Origin: CAYTGR01 sp964437445
GTDB lineage: Bacteria; Chloroflexota; Anaerolineae; B4-G1; SLSP01
Assembly: GCA_964437445.1 (NCBI GenBank)
Contig: CAYTGR010000023.1
Location: 1 to 64,000, forward strand
Direction: 5' to 3'
DNA length: 64,000 nucleotides
This document shows positions 16,619 through 24,834 of this stretch, piece after piece. Numbering within the stretch: the first letter of the stretch is position 1; each line of letters begins with the position of its first letter. The position numbers were made by a program, and so were the translations under genes. Under the pieces are notes generated by a model. It was not told the origin of the DNA, did not search any database, and was given only the letters and a program-made list of their open reading frames with translations.

Positions 16619-17092
16619 TTACTTCACCTCCGCAAAGGATTCCTTGAATCGGGCAGCAAAGGCCTTTTTCTTGGAACGAGTTGCCAGCGTATCGTCCACA
16701 TACTCCAGCGCCTTGTTCGGACAAAAAGCGACACACTCTGGCTCGCCGTCGCAATTGTTGCACTTGAGGATCTGGCTCGTTCTGGCATCGTAGACGGCGT
16801 TGCCGAACGGGCAGCCCAGCGTGCACATCCGGCAGCGGATGCAGCGCTTCTCGTCCCACACCACCATGCCGTCCACGCGGTGCATTGCCCCGGTCGGGCA
16901 AACATTGACGCAACCGGCGTCCTCGCACTGCTGGCACATCATCGGCACCGAGAACCCCTCGCGTTCCCAGCTGTAGACGTGGATGCGCGCAGCGCGTGGC
17001 CGGAACTCGCCCTCGTGAGCGAAGCTGCAGGCCAGCTCGCAGTTGCGGCAGCCGGTGCAGCGATCCGGATGGATCATCAAAACTTTTGCCAT
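16619..17092 (-). CDS. Polyferredoxin electron-transfer subunit (HycB/CooF/AorA-like)
   Basis: The 157 residues carry four cysteine groups: CTGCRNCELAC, CQQCEDAGCVNVC, CIRCRMCTLGC and CNNCDGEPECVAFC, for four [4Fe-4S] clusters as in the DMSO-reductase beta family. The N-terminus is cytoplasmic (MAKVLMIHPDRCTGC). The start ATG 17092 has GGAGGG upstream; a longer frame extends into the promoter region. It should be the direct partner of AOR and may hand electrons to the hydrogenase encoded downstream. It is the first gene of the minus-strand cluster. Confidence 0.92.
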   Translation of the reverse strand: MAKVLMIHPDRCTGCRNCELACSFAHEGEFRPRAARIHVYSWEREGFSVPMMCQQCEDAGCVNVCPTGAMHRVDGMVVWDEKRCIRCRMCTLGCPFGNAVYDARTSQILKCNNCDGEPECVAFCPNKALEYVDDTLATRSKKKAFAARFKESFAEVK

Positions 17093-17370
17093 GTTCCCTC
17101 CTTGCAGAATAAAAATAAATAGGTGGCTCACAGCCTGCTGTGTTGGCACTGCCCGGCTGGAGTGTTTGAGTTTACCAGGAATAGCATAGCGCTAACAGCG
17201 CCACCATGCATCAAGCGCTCTAAGTATTTTCAGACCCGAAAGCCAGTTAGGTGAAATACCAGAAATAGGGTATACTATTTTTGCCGGCTTGATCGGGCGG
17301 GGGAATGTGTTGTTCTCACTTTTTGTATCCATCCCCCACCGCGCCACTTACACGGCTGATACTGAGGTAT

Positions 17371-18054
17371 ATGATGCCAATCCGTATTTTGTTGGTCGAG
17401 GATCACAAAATCGTCCGCGAAGGGACCCGCCAGCTGTTGGAGCAGGTAGATTACCTGCAGGTCATCGGCGAGGCCGAAAACGGCGAAGAAGCCGTGCATC
17501 TGACCCACCAGCTGTTGCCTGACGTGGTGATTATGGATGTACGGATGCCCGGTCTCAACGGCTTAGAGGCGACGCGCGCCATCAAAGCGGCACATCCCAC
17601 TATCCGGGTGCTCATCCTCTCGGCCTATGAAGACGACCAGTATGTCTTTCCGTTGTTGGAGGCCGGTGCCAACGGCTATCTGCTCAAGACAACCGGTGGT
17701 TCCGAGCTGATCCGCGCCATCCGCACGGTCTATATGGGTGAGACGGTGTTAGACCACGAGATCGCCAGTAAACTTGCCACCCGCCTGACCCGCAAACAGA
17801 TTTATCGTGCCGAGGGGATGCAGGAGGGCCTGACCGAACGCGAAGTTGAAGTACTGCGCGCCGTGGCCCAGGGGAAGAGCAACAAGGAGATCGGCGAGGC
17901 ACTTTCCATCAGCCCCAACACCGTCCAGGTGCACCTGCGCAACATCTTCGGTAAGCTGGGCGTCAACGACCGCACCGAGGCCGTTGCCTATGCCCTCAGC
18001 CACGGCTGGATTAACCTCAGTGAGCTCAATACTCCCATCTCCAGCGACGGTTGA
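17371..18054 (+). CDS. NarL/FixJ-family response regulator
   Basis: The 227 residues consist of a receiver domain (IRILLVEDHKIVREG with the acidic pair, VIMDVRMPG with the phospho-acceptor Asp, and KTTGGSELIRAI) and a C-terminal LuxR-type HTH (GLTEREVEVLRAVAQGKSNKEI, then ISPNTVQVHLRNIFGKLGV). ATG 17371 follows TGAGGT; an upstream in-frame start would add an unrelated peptide. A TATACT at 17271-17276 may be its -10. It is divergent from the ferredoxin-AOR operon and may control it, but that is inference. Confidence 0.93.
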   Translation: MMPIRILLVEDHKIVREGTRQLLEQVDYLQVIGEAENGEEAVHLTHQLLPDVVIMDVRMPGLNGLEATRAIKAAHPTIRVLILSAYEDDQYVFPLLEAGANGYLLKTTGGSELIRAIRTVYMGETVLDHEIASKLATRLTRKQIYRAEGMQEGLTEREVEVLRAVAQGKSNKEIGEALSISPNTVQVHLRNIFGKLGVNDRTEAVAYALSHGWINLSELNTPISSDG

Positions 18055-18070
18055 CGACCGCCATCCAGGC

Positions 18071-19807
18071 ATGGGCCTGCAAAAACAGCTGACCCTCGTT
18101 ACCCTGTTGCCCCTGTTGCTGTTCAGCCTCCTGGTCACGCTGGTCAGCGCCTATGCCCTACGGCAGGTTTCGCTAAACCTGGCCTTGCAGCGCAACACGG
18201 CCCTGGTCCAGGTGGCGGCTGCCGGGGTTGCCGAGGAGCTGCGCGGCTATCTCTATCCGCTCCAGGCGGCGGCCGACACCCTCGTGGCCGCGGATTCGGT
18301 CGCGGCTCAGACCGCCAAGTTGAACGAGCTGGCCGGCTTCTTGAACCGCTTTGAAGGGGGTGTTGCTTTGCTGGATTCCCGCGGTGTTGCCATTGCCGCC
18401 ACCCCCGGTCATGAAGAGCGCCTGGGGCTGGATTATTCTTTCCGCGCCTACTTCAAAACAATCCAGGAGACCCAACAGCCGGTTTTCTCGGCGGTTCTGC
18501 AGGAGGTTCCCTCCGGCCGTAGCGCTGTGGTTGTGGCCGTGCCGCTTCTGCGCGCGGAGCGTCTGGTTGGCGTCCTGATCGGGGTCCGTTTCCTGGGCGC
18601 CGACTCCTGGCGGCAGGACCTGGAACCCCTGCGCACCCGCCAGGGGGGGCAGGTCTACATGGTGGACGCTACCGGCACCATTATCTACCACCCTGATCCA
18701 GCGCGGTTAGGCACTGCGCTCCCCGCTGATGCGACCCTGCGGCCGCTGCTTGACACCCGGCAACCTCAGAGCCTGCTCTGCGACTCCGTAGACCTGGGGC
18801 AACCGGCGATTACCTCGCTCGCGCCGCTGCCCGGCGTCGGCTGGACTTTGGTCATGGAAGAACCCTGGCGCGCGCTGCTGGCCCCTACGTTGCCTTTCCA
18901 ATGGGCCGCAGCCGGGATTCTGGTGGTCAGCATTGCTCTTTTCCTGTATTTTTTTCTTCTGAACCTGCGCCGGGTTACACAACCCCTGATGCAGCTGGTT
19001 CAGGAAGCCGAAGCCATCCCGACCCAATCGCCATTCCAGCCACTCAAGACGCAAGGGCCGTTGGAAATCCAGGTCTTGATCAACGCGTTTAACCAAATGG
19101 TGCTGCGGTTGGATGAACAACAGGTCACGCTGCGACAGTATGCCCTCCAGGTTTTACAGAGTCAGGAAGAGGAGCGCCGACGGGTCGCCCGCGACCTGCA
19201 CGATGAAACCGTCCAGGACCTGGTGGGGCTGGTGCAGCGGATTGAGCTCTGCCGTTATGCGTTAGATCGCGACCCGGCGGCTGCCAAGCGGCGGTTGGAC
19301 GAACTGCACACCTTAGTGGCCAGCCTCGTCTCTGACGTGCGCCGGCTGAGCCATAACCTCCGGCCGCTGGCGCTGGAGGATCTGGGGCTGACCGCGTCCC
19401 TGCAAATGCTCTGCCGCGAGCTGGGGCGAGACATGCCCGCCGCTCGCGTCCATTGCGAAATCGTCGGCAGTGAGCACCGGCTGACTCCCGAACTGGAGTT
19501 AACCGTTTTCCGCACTGTACAGGAAGCGCTCAACAACGTGCGCAAACACGCCCGCACGGCCACGCAGGTGACTGTGACGCTCTTTTACGAGGAATGGGGC
19601 ATCCTGACCACGGTGGAGGATAACGGCCCGGGGTTTCAGGTGCCCGAGCTGTCGGTACTGGTGCGTGAAGGGCACTTGGGGCTGGCCGGTATGTCAGAAC
19701 GCGCCCGCCTCTTTGCCGGCGAACTCACCTTCGCGTCGGCGCCTGGCGCCGGCACAACCGTCACGCTGCGGTTACCTGCGCCCCGCGCGAGTAACAATTC
19801 CACATAA
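18071..19807 (+). CDS. DesK/NarX-type sensor histidine kinase with extracytoplasmic sensor and HAMP
   Basis: The 578 residues begin with a membrane segment (LTLVTLLPLLLFSLLVTLVSAYALR), then an extracytoplasmic Cache-like region of about 240 residues. A second TM follows near residue 285 (AAAGILVVSIALFLYFFLL), then HAMP, a HisKA_3 dimerisation helix with the phospho-His in RRRVARDLHDETVQDL, and an HATPase domain with DNGPGF and HLGLAGMSERARL. It starts 16 bases after the response regulator stop, so the two form one operon. The Cache-like domain implies sensing of a small extracellular ligand such as a carboxylate. Confidence 0.92.
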   Translation: MGLQKQLTLVTLLPLLLFSLLVTLVSAYALRQVSLNLALQRNTALVQVAAAGVAEELRGYLYPLQAAADTLVAADSVAAQTAKLNELAGFLNRFEGGVALLDSRGVAIAATPGHEERLGLDYSFRAYFKTIQETQQPVFSAVLQEVPSGRSAVVVAVPLLRAERLVGVLIGVRFLGADSWRQDLEPLRTRQGGQVYMVDATGTIIYHPDPARLGTALPADATLRPLLDTRQPQSLLCDSVDLGQPAITSLAPLPGVGWTLVMEEPWRALLAPTLPFQWAAAGILVVSIALFLYFFLLNLRRVTQPLMQLVQEAEAIPTQSPFQPLKTQGPLEIQVLINAFNQMVLRLDEQQVTLRQYALQVLQSQEEERRRVARDLHDETVQDLVGLVQRIELCRYALDRDPAAAKRRLDELHTLVASLVSDVRRLSHNLRPLALEDLGLTASLQMLCRELGRDMPAARVHCEIVGSEHRLTPELELTVFRTVQEALNNVRKHARTATQVTVTLFYEEWGILTTVEDNGPGFQVPELSVLVREGHLGLAGMSERARLFAGELTFASAPGAGTTVTLRLPAPRASNNST

Positions 19808-19900
19808 CGCCTCGCAAGCTTATTTTCACCCCCCGCTGGTGTCCACCGGGGCATGGTGAATTCCCTGCAAACCACGAAAGAGACATCCCGACGGGTGTCT

Positions 19901-19976
19901 CCTTTGAAAATAGCGCTTTGCTTGTAGTCAGGCGCTTTAGCGCCGTCCAACGCGCTGAAGCGCGTTACTACGAGCC
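19901..19976. repeat. Dispersed two-hairpin palindrome, copy with GTAGTC arm
   Basis: It holds hairpins GGCGCTTTAGCGCC and CGCGCTGAAGCGCG between outer arms GTAGTC and TACTAC, preceded by TTTGAAAATAGCGCTTTG. It is a diverged relative of the copy at 20019-20105. Confidence 0.8.
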
Positions 19977-20018
19977 AATTTTCATCCCACGGCTGGTGAA
20001 CGCCAGTTCATGGGGAAT

Positions 20019-20105
20019 TCCTCTGAAAATAACGCTCTGAGTTTGTAGTGAGGCGCTTTAGCGCCGTCTGAGCCGCACTGAAGCGCGGCACTACGAACCT
20101 GATTT
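20019..20105. repeat. Dispersed two-hairpin palindrome, 87-bp copy (inverted match to 25587-25673)
   Basis: Its reverse complement matches 25587-25673 over 87 bases with one mismatch. The internal structure is an outer GTAGTG/CACTAC stem with inner hairpins GGCGCTTTAGCGCC and CCGCACTGAAGCGCGG, plus a flank TCCTCTGAAAATAACGCTCT. Confidence 0.95.
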
Positions 20106-20451
20106 TCATCCCACCGCTGGTGAACGCCAGTTCATGGGAAATTCCCTTAAAACGCCGTCCACCCCGCGCTACAGCGCGTTATCACCGCACGTCTGAAAAC
20201 GCCACTCCAGCTTTCATCTCGCCAATAGTTACTAAATTCCTATTTTCTATGGGTGATCTGTGTGGTAAAATATAGTAAGAAAACAGTAAGAAACCGGACC
20301 CGATCCACCTTTTTACACAAGTGAGGGTAAGATAATGGTTTTAAAGTATAGCAGAATACAGCGATGCAAGGATGTAATGCCGGTGGGTCTGTGTTATGCT
20401 GAAAGTAGACTTGGGGGAGCTCTCAGTCCACCCTCAAGCAAAGGGGGCAAA

Positions 20452-20742
20452 ATGAAGCCACAGCTTACGTTTGACGAGGCAGTCAGTTTACTGGAGCACT
20501 GGGGATTTGAGGTGCAGCCAGGGCCGCGTCCCAATGAGGTGACCGTGCTCCTGGTAGGCCCGGATTTCCGTACCTACGCCGTCTACGAAACCGCCCTCCT
20601 GCCAACCATGGCCGAAATCATGCTCCAGGTTCGGTTGTGCAACAATCGTCTGATTCCCGGCCCGCTCCAGCCGCGCCTGGTGGATGGTGTCGCTCAGCCT
20701 CAGGTGGCAGACCTGCGCCTGCCCCTGCGAGCACGGGATTAA
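20452..20742 (+). CDS. Small hypothetical protein
   Basis: The 96-residue product starts MKPQLTFDEAVSLLEHWGFEV. It has no membrane segment and no cysteine motif, and I do not recognise the family. ATG 20452 is preceded by AAAGGGGGC, a plausible ribosome site; an earlier in-frame ATG at 20335 would add a repeat-derived peptide. Upstream is the long repeat-rich spacer and downstream the promoter of the RACo-like gene. The amphipathic opening helix and a central strand-rich part suggest a small globular protein. Coding status is likely but not certain. Confidence 0.55.
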   Translation: MKPQLTFDEAVSLLEHWGFEVQPGPRPNEVTVLLVGPDFRTYAVYETALLPTMAEIMLQVRLCNNRLIPGPLQPRLVDGVAQPQVADLRLPLRARD

Positions 20743-20912
20743 CGGGCATTTTGCTTGGGCGAGCGGAACTGGTGCGATATCGAGGGTAACTTAAATATAG
20801 TGTGGCCCAGTTACCCGGCCTGTCGCACCTGTCCCTCTCACCCATGATAACTCCATTTGTCCCCGGTAGGCTTTCCCCCTCAGCCTGCGACGAAAGTCTC
20901 TTTCAACGCCAT
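20743..20912. other. Spacer with no recognised feature
   Basis: I see no gene or repeat between the small hypothetical protein and the promoter at 20913. Confidence 0.5.
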
Positions 20913-20940
20913 TTGACACCCCTTGCGGGATGGCTATAAT
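20913..20940 (+). promoter_or_regulatory. Consensus promoter upstream of the corrinoid-activation locus
   Basis: A perfect TTGACA (20913-20918), 16-bp spacer and perfect TATAAT (20935-20940) lie here. The predicted start near 20947 leaves a leader of about 300 nt before the ATG at 21252. Confidence 0.85.
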
Positions 20941-20946
20941 GGCTCG

Positions 20947-21251
20947 CGGAACCATAACCCAAGTTGCTACCTGTCGCCGGTAAGGGGCCTGCTGCTGTTT
21001 GACCACCGACCGCAGACCACCCTTGGGGGGTGGTATATTCTCTCAGCAATCAGGGGGAAAGCCTGGAAGTGAGACCCTTTAGCGCCGTGGTCGGCGCGCT
21101 GAAGCGCGCTACGACAAACCCCTGCTCTGTTTTTTTGAAAAGATACCCGGTGGTCTGTAGCCAGTCGTCCGTGGTTTCCTGGCAAGGTGAGTGGCAACTG
21201 GAATTCAATCCAGCACCGGAAAGAATCATCCCGCAAGATATGGCCTGACCC
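20947..21251 (+). promoter_or_regulatory. Long structured 5' leader of the RACo-like gene
   Basis: The ~305-nt leader contains a small hairpin ACCACCC-TTGGG-GGGTGGT (21016-21034), a copy of the dispersed palindrome (21069-21118) and a T7 run near 21129-21136. I looked for a cobalamin-riboswitch B12 box and did not find one. Regulation by this leader is an inference from its length and structure. Confidence 0.4.
21069..21118. repeat. Dispersed palindrome, diverged copy in a 5' leader
   Basis: TTTAGCGCC and GCGCGCTGAAGCGCGC with a following CTACGACAAAC match the family. The first arm is eroded to GTGAGACC. Confidence 0.7.
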
Positions 21252-23204
21252 ATGGCAGCCGAGCATTCCCCCTCTGATGATCCCCACGCCCGGATCGTGT
21301 TCCAGCCTTCCGGCCGGGCGGGCACGGTGCCCCTCGGCACCTCGCTGTTGGCAGCGGCCCGCTCCCTGGGGGTGGGACTGGAATCCATCTGCGGCGGGCA
21401 GCAGACCTGCGGCAAATGCCTGGTCTACGTGAAAGCCGGCTCCTTCCCCAAACTCAACTTGACCTCCGACCCGGCGCACCTCTCCCCGCCGACGGCCCAC
21501 GAACAACGCTTCCGCGAGCGGCGCGGCCTGCCGGAGACCGCCCGTCTGGCCTGCGCGGCTCAGGTCAGGGGCGATCTACTCATCACCGTGCCGCCGGAGA
21601 GCCAGGCGCAGAAACAGGTGATCCTGAAAGCGGCGACCGAACGCCCGCTGGAGATAGACCCGGTGATCCGGCTCTACTACGTCCGGCTGGCGCCGCCGCA
21701 GGCCGGCGAGCGCTCTGACCAGGAGCGGGTGGCGGCCGAACTGGCGGCGCGCTTTGGTCTGACCGGCGTCACGTGGGACTATCCGGCGCTCCAGGCCCTG
21801 CCCCCCGCCCTCCGCGCCGGGCAGGGGGCTTTGACGGTCACGGTCTGGCAGGGCCGGGAGATCATCCGCGTTCAACCGGGGTACCACGAATCCCCGCTGG
21901 GCCTGGCCGTAGACATCGGCACGACGACGTTGGCGGCCTACCTGTGCGATCTGCGCAGCGGCGCGCTCCTGGCGACCGCTTCGGCCATGAACCCACAGGT
22001 CACTTACGGCGATGACATCATGGCGCGCATCTCCTATGCAACGGAGCAACCGGCAGGGCTGGCGCAGTTGCAGCAGCGAGTGGTGACGGCCATCCACGAC
22101 CTGGCGCAACAGGCGACGGCAGAGGTCGGGCGGGCCGCGGAAGAGGTGGTAGATGTCGTGCTCGTCGGCAACAGCGTGATGCACCATCTGGTGTTGGGGC
22201 TGGATCCAGCGCCGTTGGGGGCGTTGCCCTTTGTGCCGGTGGCCGGCGGGCCGGTGGACCTGCGCGCGGCGGAGCTGGGCCTGGCGCTCAACCCCGGCGC
22301 GCGCGTCCACGTGCTCCCCCTGGAGGGCGGCTTCGTGGGCGCCGACAACGTCGGCGTGTTGCTGGCGGAAGAACCCCACCGCCGCGCTGAGCTCTCGCTC
22401 ATCCTTGACGTGGGCACCAACGGCGAGCTGGTGTTGGGCAACCGGGAGCGGCTGCTCTGCACCTCGGCGGCGACCGGGCCGGCCTTTGAGGGCGCGCAGA
22501 TCACCCACGGGATGCGCGCAGCGCCCGGCGCGATTGAGCGCGTCCGCCTTGACCCGGAGACGTTGGCGGTGCGGGTCAAGGTCATCGGCCAGGATCTATG
22601 GAGCGATGCGCTGCCGCCGGAGGCGCTCCAGGCCCGGGGCGTGTGCGGCTCCGGCATTCTGGAAGCGGTGGCGGAGCTGCTCGCGGCCGGCCTGCTGGAG
22701 CCCAACGGTCGCTTCCGTGCCCGGCGTGAGACGCCCCGCCTCATCAAATACCACGGCAAAGCGGCCTTTGTCCTGGCGGAAGCGGCGCAGAGCGCGACCG
22801 GCACCCCCATTGTCATCACGCAGAGCGACGTGCGGGCCATCCAGCTGGCCAAAGCGGCGCTCTATGTTGGGGCGCAATTCCTCATGCGCGAATTTGGGGT
22901 ACAATCGGTGGATAGGATCGTACTGGCGGGCGCCTTCGGCAGTGTGTTGGATGCGCAGCGGGCGATGGCAATCGGGATGTTGCCGCCGTGCGATCCGCAG
23001 CAGGTCTTTTCGGTGGGGAATGCCGCCGGCGACGGCGCGCGCATCGCGCTGCTGAGCTGTGCCAAACGCCGCGAAGCGGCCGAGCTCGCCCGGCGGGTGG
23101 AGCACATCACTCCCTCGCTGGAGGGCGAATTTCAGCGGGCGTTTGTGGCGGCGTTGCCGTTTCCTGAGCCAACTCTCTGTAGGGGGCCGGGCCGGTGGGG
23201 ATAA
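21252..23204 (+). CDS. Corrinoid protein reductive activator (RACo-like; ferredoxin plus ASKHA domains)
   Basis: The 650 residues have the COG3894 layout. An N-terminal plant-type [2Fe-2S] domain comes first, with ligands in CGGQQTCGKC and a distal Cys in ARLACAAQV. A linker region follows, then a C-terminal ASKHA ATPase-like module opening GLAVDIGTTTLAAYL with later LDVGTNGELVLGN and CGSGILEAVAELL. Such proteins use ATP to re-reduce inactive cob(II)alamin on methyl-transfer corrinoid proteins to Co(I). The partner corrinoid protein and a methyltransferase are encoded next, so the role is well supported by context. The C-terminus carries no 2x[4Fe-4S] domain, so it is RACo-like rather than RamA-like. 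Confidence 0.92.
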   Translation: MAAEHSPSDDPHARIVFQPSGRAGTVPLGTSLLAAARSLGVGLESICGGQQTCGKCLVYVKAGSFPKLNLTSDPAHLSPPTAHEQRFRERRGLPETARLACAAQVRGDLLITVPPESQAQKQVILKAATERPLEIDPVIRLYYVRLAPPQAGERSDQERVAAELAARFGLTGVTWDYPALQALPPALRAGQGALTVTVWQGREIIRVQPGYHESPLGLAVDIGTTTLAAYLCDLRSGALLATASAMNPQVTYGDDIMARISYATEQPAGLAQLQQRVVTAIHDLAQQATAEVGRAAEEVVDVVLVGNSVMHHLVLGLDPAPLGALPFVPVAGGPVDLRAAELGLALNPGARVHVLPLEGGFVGADNVGVLLAEEPHRRAELSLILDVGTNGELVLGNRERLLCTSAATGPAFEGAQITHGMRAAPGAIERVRLDPETLAVRVKVIGQDLWSDALPPEALQARGVCGSGILEAVAELLAAGLLEPNGRFRARRETPRLIKYHGKAAFVLAEAAQSATGTPIVITQSDVRAIQLAKAALYVGAQFLMREFGVQSVDRIVLAGAFGSVLDAQRAMAIGMLPPCDPQQVFSVGNAAGDGARIALLSCAKRREAAELARRVEHITPSLEGEFQRAFVAALPFPEPTLCRGPGRWG

Positions 23205-23210
23205 AAAGAG

Positions 23211-23290
23211 GCTCGTAGTGCCGCGCTTCAGCGCGGCAAAACGGCGCTGAAGCGCCTCACTACAAACACAGGGCTATTTTCAAGGGAGGA
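23211..23290. repeat. Dispersed two-hairpin palindrome upstream of the mtmB-like gene
   Basis: Arms GTAGTG (23215) and CACTAC enclose hairpins CCGCGCTTCAGCGCGG and GGCGCTGAAGCGCC. The trailing sequence ACAAACACAGGGCTATTTTCAAGGGAGGA resembles the conserved flank of the 87-bp copies (key element TATTTTCA). Confidence 0.9.
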
Positions 23291-23297
23291 GATTTTT

Positions 23298-23378
23298 CAT
23301 CCTTCCGCCTTCATCCTTCGTCCTTTCACTGGCGCTCAAGCGCCTCACGACAAACGCAGGGCGTTATTTTTATTAGGA
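23298..23378. repeat. Heptamers TTCATCC followed by a half palindrome ending at a ribosome site
   Basis: Four units TTCATCC, TTCCGCC, TTCATCC, TTCGTCC are followed by a half-copy of the palindrome (GGCGCTCAAGCGCCTCACGACAAAC; key hairpin GGCGCTCAAGCGCC). The half-copy has the family flank GCGTTATTTTTATTAGGAGG, whose end serves as the Shine-Dalgarno of the next gene. Confidence 0.75.
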
Positions 23379-23384
23379 GGGAAT

Positions 23385-24752
23385 ATGCGGACCACCTGGT
23401 TGGTAGAGATCATGAAACGTGCTCAGAGCGGGCCTTTTATGAAAGAAAAGGATTTTGAGCTGGCCCTCACCAAACGCATCCGCGAGTTGGTCAAGGAATA
23501 CGGGATCCAATACAATCCGGCCGTGCTGGTACCCGCCGATGATGACCTGGCCGACCGCGTTTTCCAGGCGGGACTCCAGCTCTTTGTGGAGTTTGGGGCC
23601 TACTGCCAATCTACCGAACGCTGCATCCGCTTCAGCCGTGATGAGGTGCTGGAGCTGCTGGCGCAGGCTCCGGCCGCGGTCACGCTGGGCACGGGCAAGG
23701 ATGCCGTGGTGATGCGCCATCGCGGCGTGGAAGACCCCACGCCCACCGTGATGCACTCCGGCCCGACGGGGACGCCAGCCTCGGAGCGCTACCATCCCCT
23801 CATCCTGCTCTCGTGCGCGCAGGAGCCGCTGGTGGATTGTCTCGGTGCGGGCTCCGTTTCCACTTACCTGGGCGAGACGATCATCCCTGGCACGCCGCTG
23901 GAGATTTTGGGCGCGCGGCGCGATGCGGCGGTGGCGCGCGAGGCGGTCCGCATGGCCGGGCGGCCGGGGATGCACATCAACGACGTGGCGGTGCCGCTTA
24001 CCTGCGCCGGCAAGATGGCGGCGTGCGATCCCGGCTCCGGGCTGCGCCCGACCGATGGCATCCTGGTCTCGCAGATGGTGGAACTGAAGACCGATTTTGA
24101 CCAACTGTCGCGGGTAGCGCATCTCTACAACATCGGCGGCATCCGCGTGGACCTGATGACGCCGCTCCTGGGAGGGCTGGGCGGTCGCGCCGAGGGGACG
24201 GCGGTCGTCTCCGTGGCGGATCACCTGCTCGGCGTGGCGCTCTACGACGCCGACTACCACATGTTCTCGCTGACGCACCTCAACTACGTCAACAACACCG
24301 ACCCGATGGGCATCTGGACGCAGGCGCTGGTGGGGCAGGCGCTGGCCCGTAACACCCATATCATCTGCCTCAACGACATCTACGTGATGTCGGGTCCCGG
24401 CACGAAAGAGCTGCTCTACGAATGCGCGGCGGGCGCCATCGTGGGCACCGTGTGCGGCTTCAACATGCAGGGCGCCGGCACGACCGGCGGCTTCAAGACC
24501 GACCACACCACCGGCCTGGAGGCGCGCTTCATCGCCGAAGTCTCCCGCGCCAGCTTAGGGCTGACCCGGCAAGACGCCAGCGCGCTGATCCCCCAGATCA
24601 TGCCGGGATACATCGGCACGCTCAAGAACCCCAACCGGGGGCTGCCGTTCCCCGAAGTCTACGACGTGACGACCGTCCAGCCGAAAGAGGAGTGGCTGGC
24701 GCTTTACTACGAGGTCAAAGAGCACCTGCGCCGATTGGGCCTGCGGCTGTGA
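23385..24752 (+). CDS. MtmB-like corrinoid methyltransferase without pyrrolysine
   Basis: The 455 residues match monomethylamine methyltransferase MtmB (about 458 residues) along the whole chain. Shared blocks include LGTGKDAVVMRHR, GGPTG-like HSGPTGTPASE, MAGRPGM, LKTDFDQLSRVAHL, ATGMEAR-like TTGLEARFIAEVSRA, and a C-terminus YDVTTVQPKEEWLALYYE. In methanogen MtmB the amber-encoded pyrrolysine follows MAGRPGM by three residues; here that position is Asn199 (ATC AAC GAC) and the frame has no internal stop. The substrate is therefore unlikely to be handled by Pyl chemistry and may not be methylamine, by analogy with the non-Pyl MttB homologues. GGAGGGAA precedes the ATG. A cognate corrinoid protein and an activator flank it. 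Confidence 0.85.
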   Translation: MRTTWLVEIMKRAQSGPFMKEKDFELALTKRIRELVKEYGIQYNPAVLVPADDDLADRVFQAGLQLFVEFGAYCQSTERCIRFSRDEVLELLAQAPAAVTLGTGKDAVVMRHRGVEDPTPTVMHSGPTGTPASERYHPLILLSCAQEPLVDCLGAGSVSTYLGETIIPGTPLEILGARRDAAVAREAVRMAGRPGMHINDVAVPLTCAGKMAACDPGSGLRPTDGILVSQMVELKTDFDQLSRVAHLYNIGGIRVDLMTPLLGGLGGRAEGTAVVSVADHLLGVALYDADYHMFSLTHLNYVNNTDPMGIWTQALVGQALARNTHIICLNDIYVMSGPGTKELLYECAAGAIVGTVCGFNMQGAGTTGGFKTDHTTGLEARFIAEVSRASLGLTRQDASALIPQIMPGYIGTLKNPNRGLPFPEVYDVTTVQPKEEWLALYYEVKEHLRRLGLRL

Positions 24753-24772
24753 AATTGCTACCTCCCGGTATC

Positions 24773-24812
24773 GCTGACTCGTTGACTCGTTGATTCGCTG
24801 ACTCGTTGACTC
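24773..24812. repeat. Octamer tandem repeat, five units of GTTGACTC type
   Basis: Units GCTGACTC, GTTGACTC, GTTGATTC, GCTGACTC, GTTGACTC fill the spacer between the methyltransferase and corrinoid protein genes. The same octamer forms the stem at 14742-14797. Confidence 0.9.
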
Positions 24813-24834
24813 ATTGGATTGAAAGGAACCGACC

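Larger units (their letters stand above)
19822..20160. repeat. Three imperfect tandem ~120-bp units, each pairing a CATGGG hairpin motif with the dispersed palindrome
   Basis: Units begin near 19822, 19978 and 20101, each with TTTTCAYCCC followed by a GCTGGTGAACGCCAGTTCATGGG-like segment. The second and third copies of that segment differ at only about two positions over 41 bases. In the first two units a GTAGTG palindrome copy follows. The whole 19808-20451 spacer has no convincing gene. Confidence 0.75.

Noticed and set aside
19822..20160. Insertion sequence or transposon remnant
   Set aside because: There is no transposase-like frame or terminal target duplication; the region consists only of short hairpin repeats.
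20947..21251. Cobalamin riboswitch upstream of the corrinoid locus
   Set aside because: I could not find a B12-box-like GCCACT element or a convincing pseudoknot; covariance-model scanning would be needed to reconsider.
23385..24752. In-frame amber codon for pyrrolysine in the MtmB-like gene
   Set aside because: The frame is continuous with no TAG; the position equivalent to Pyl202 is AAC.
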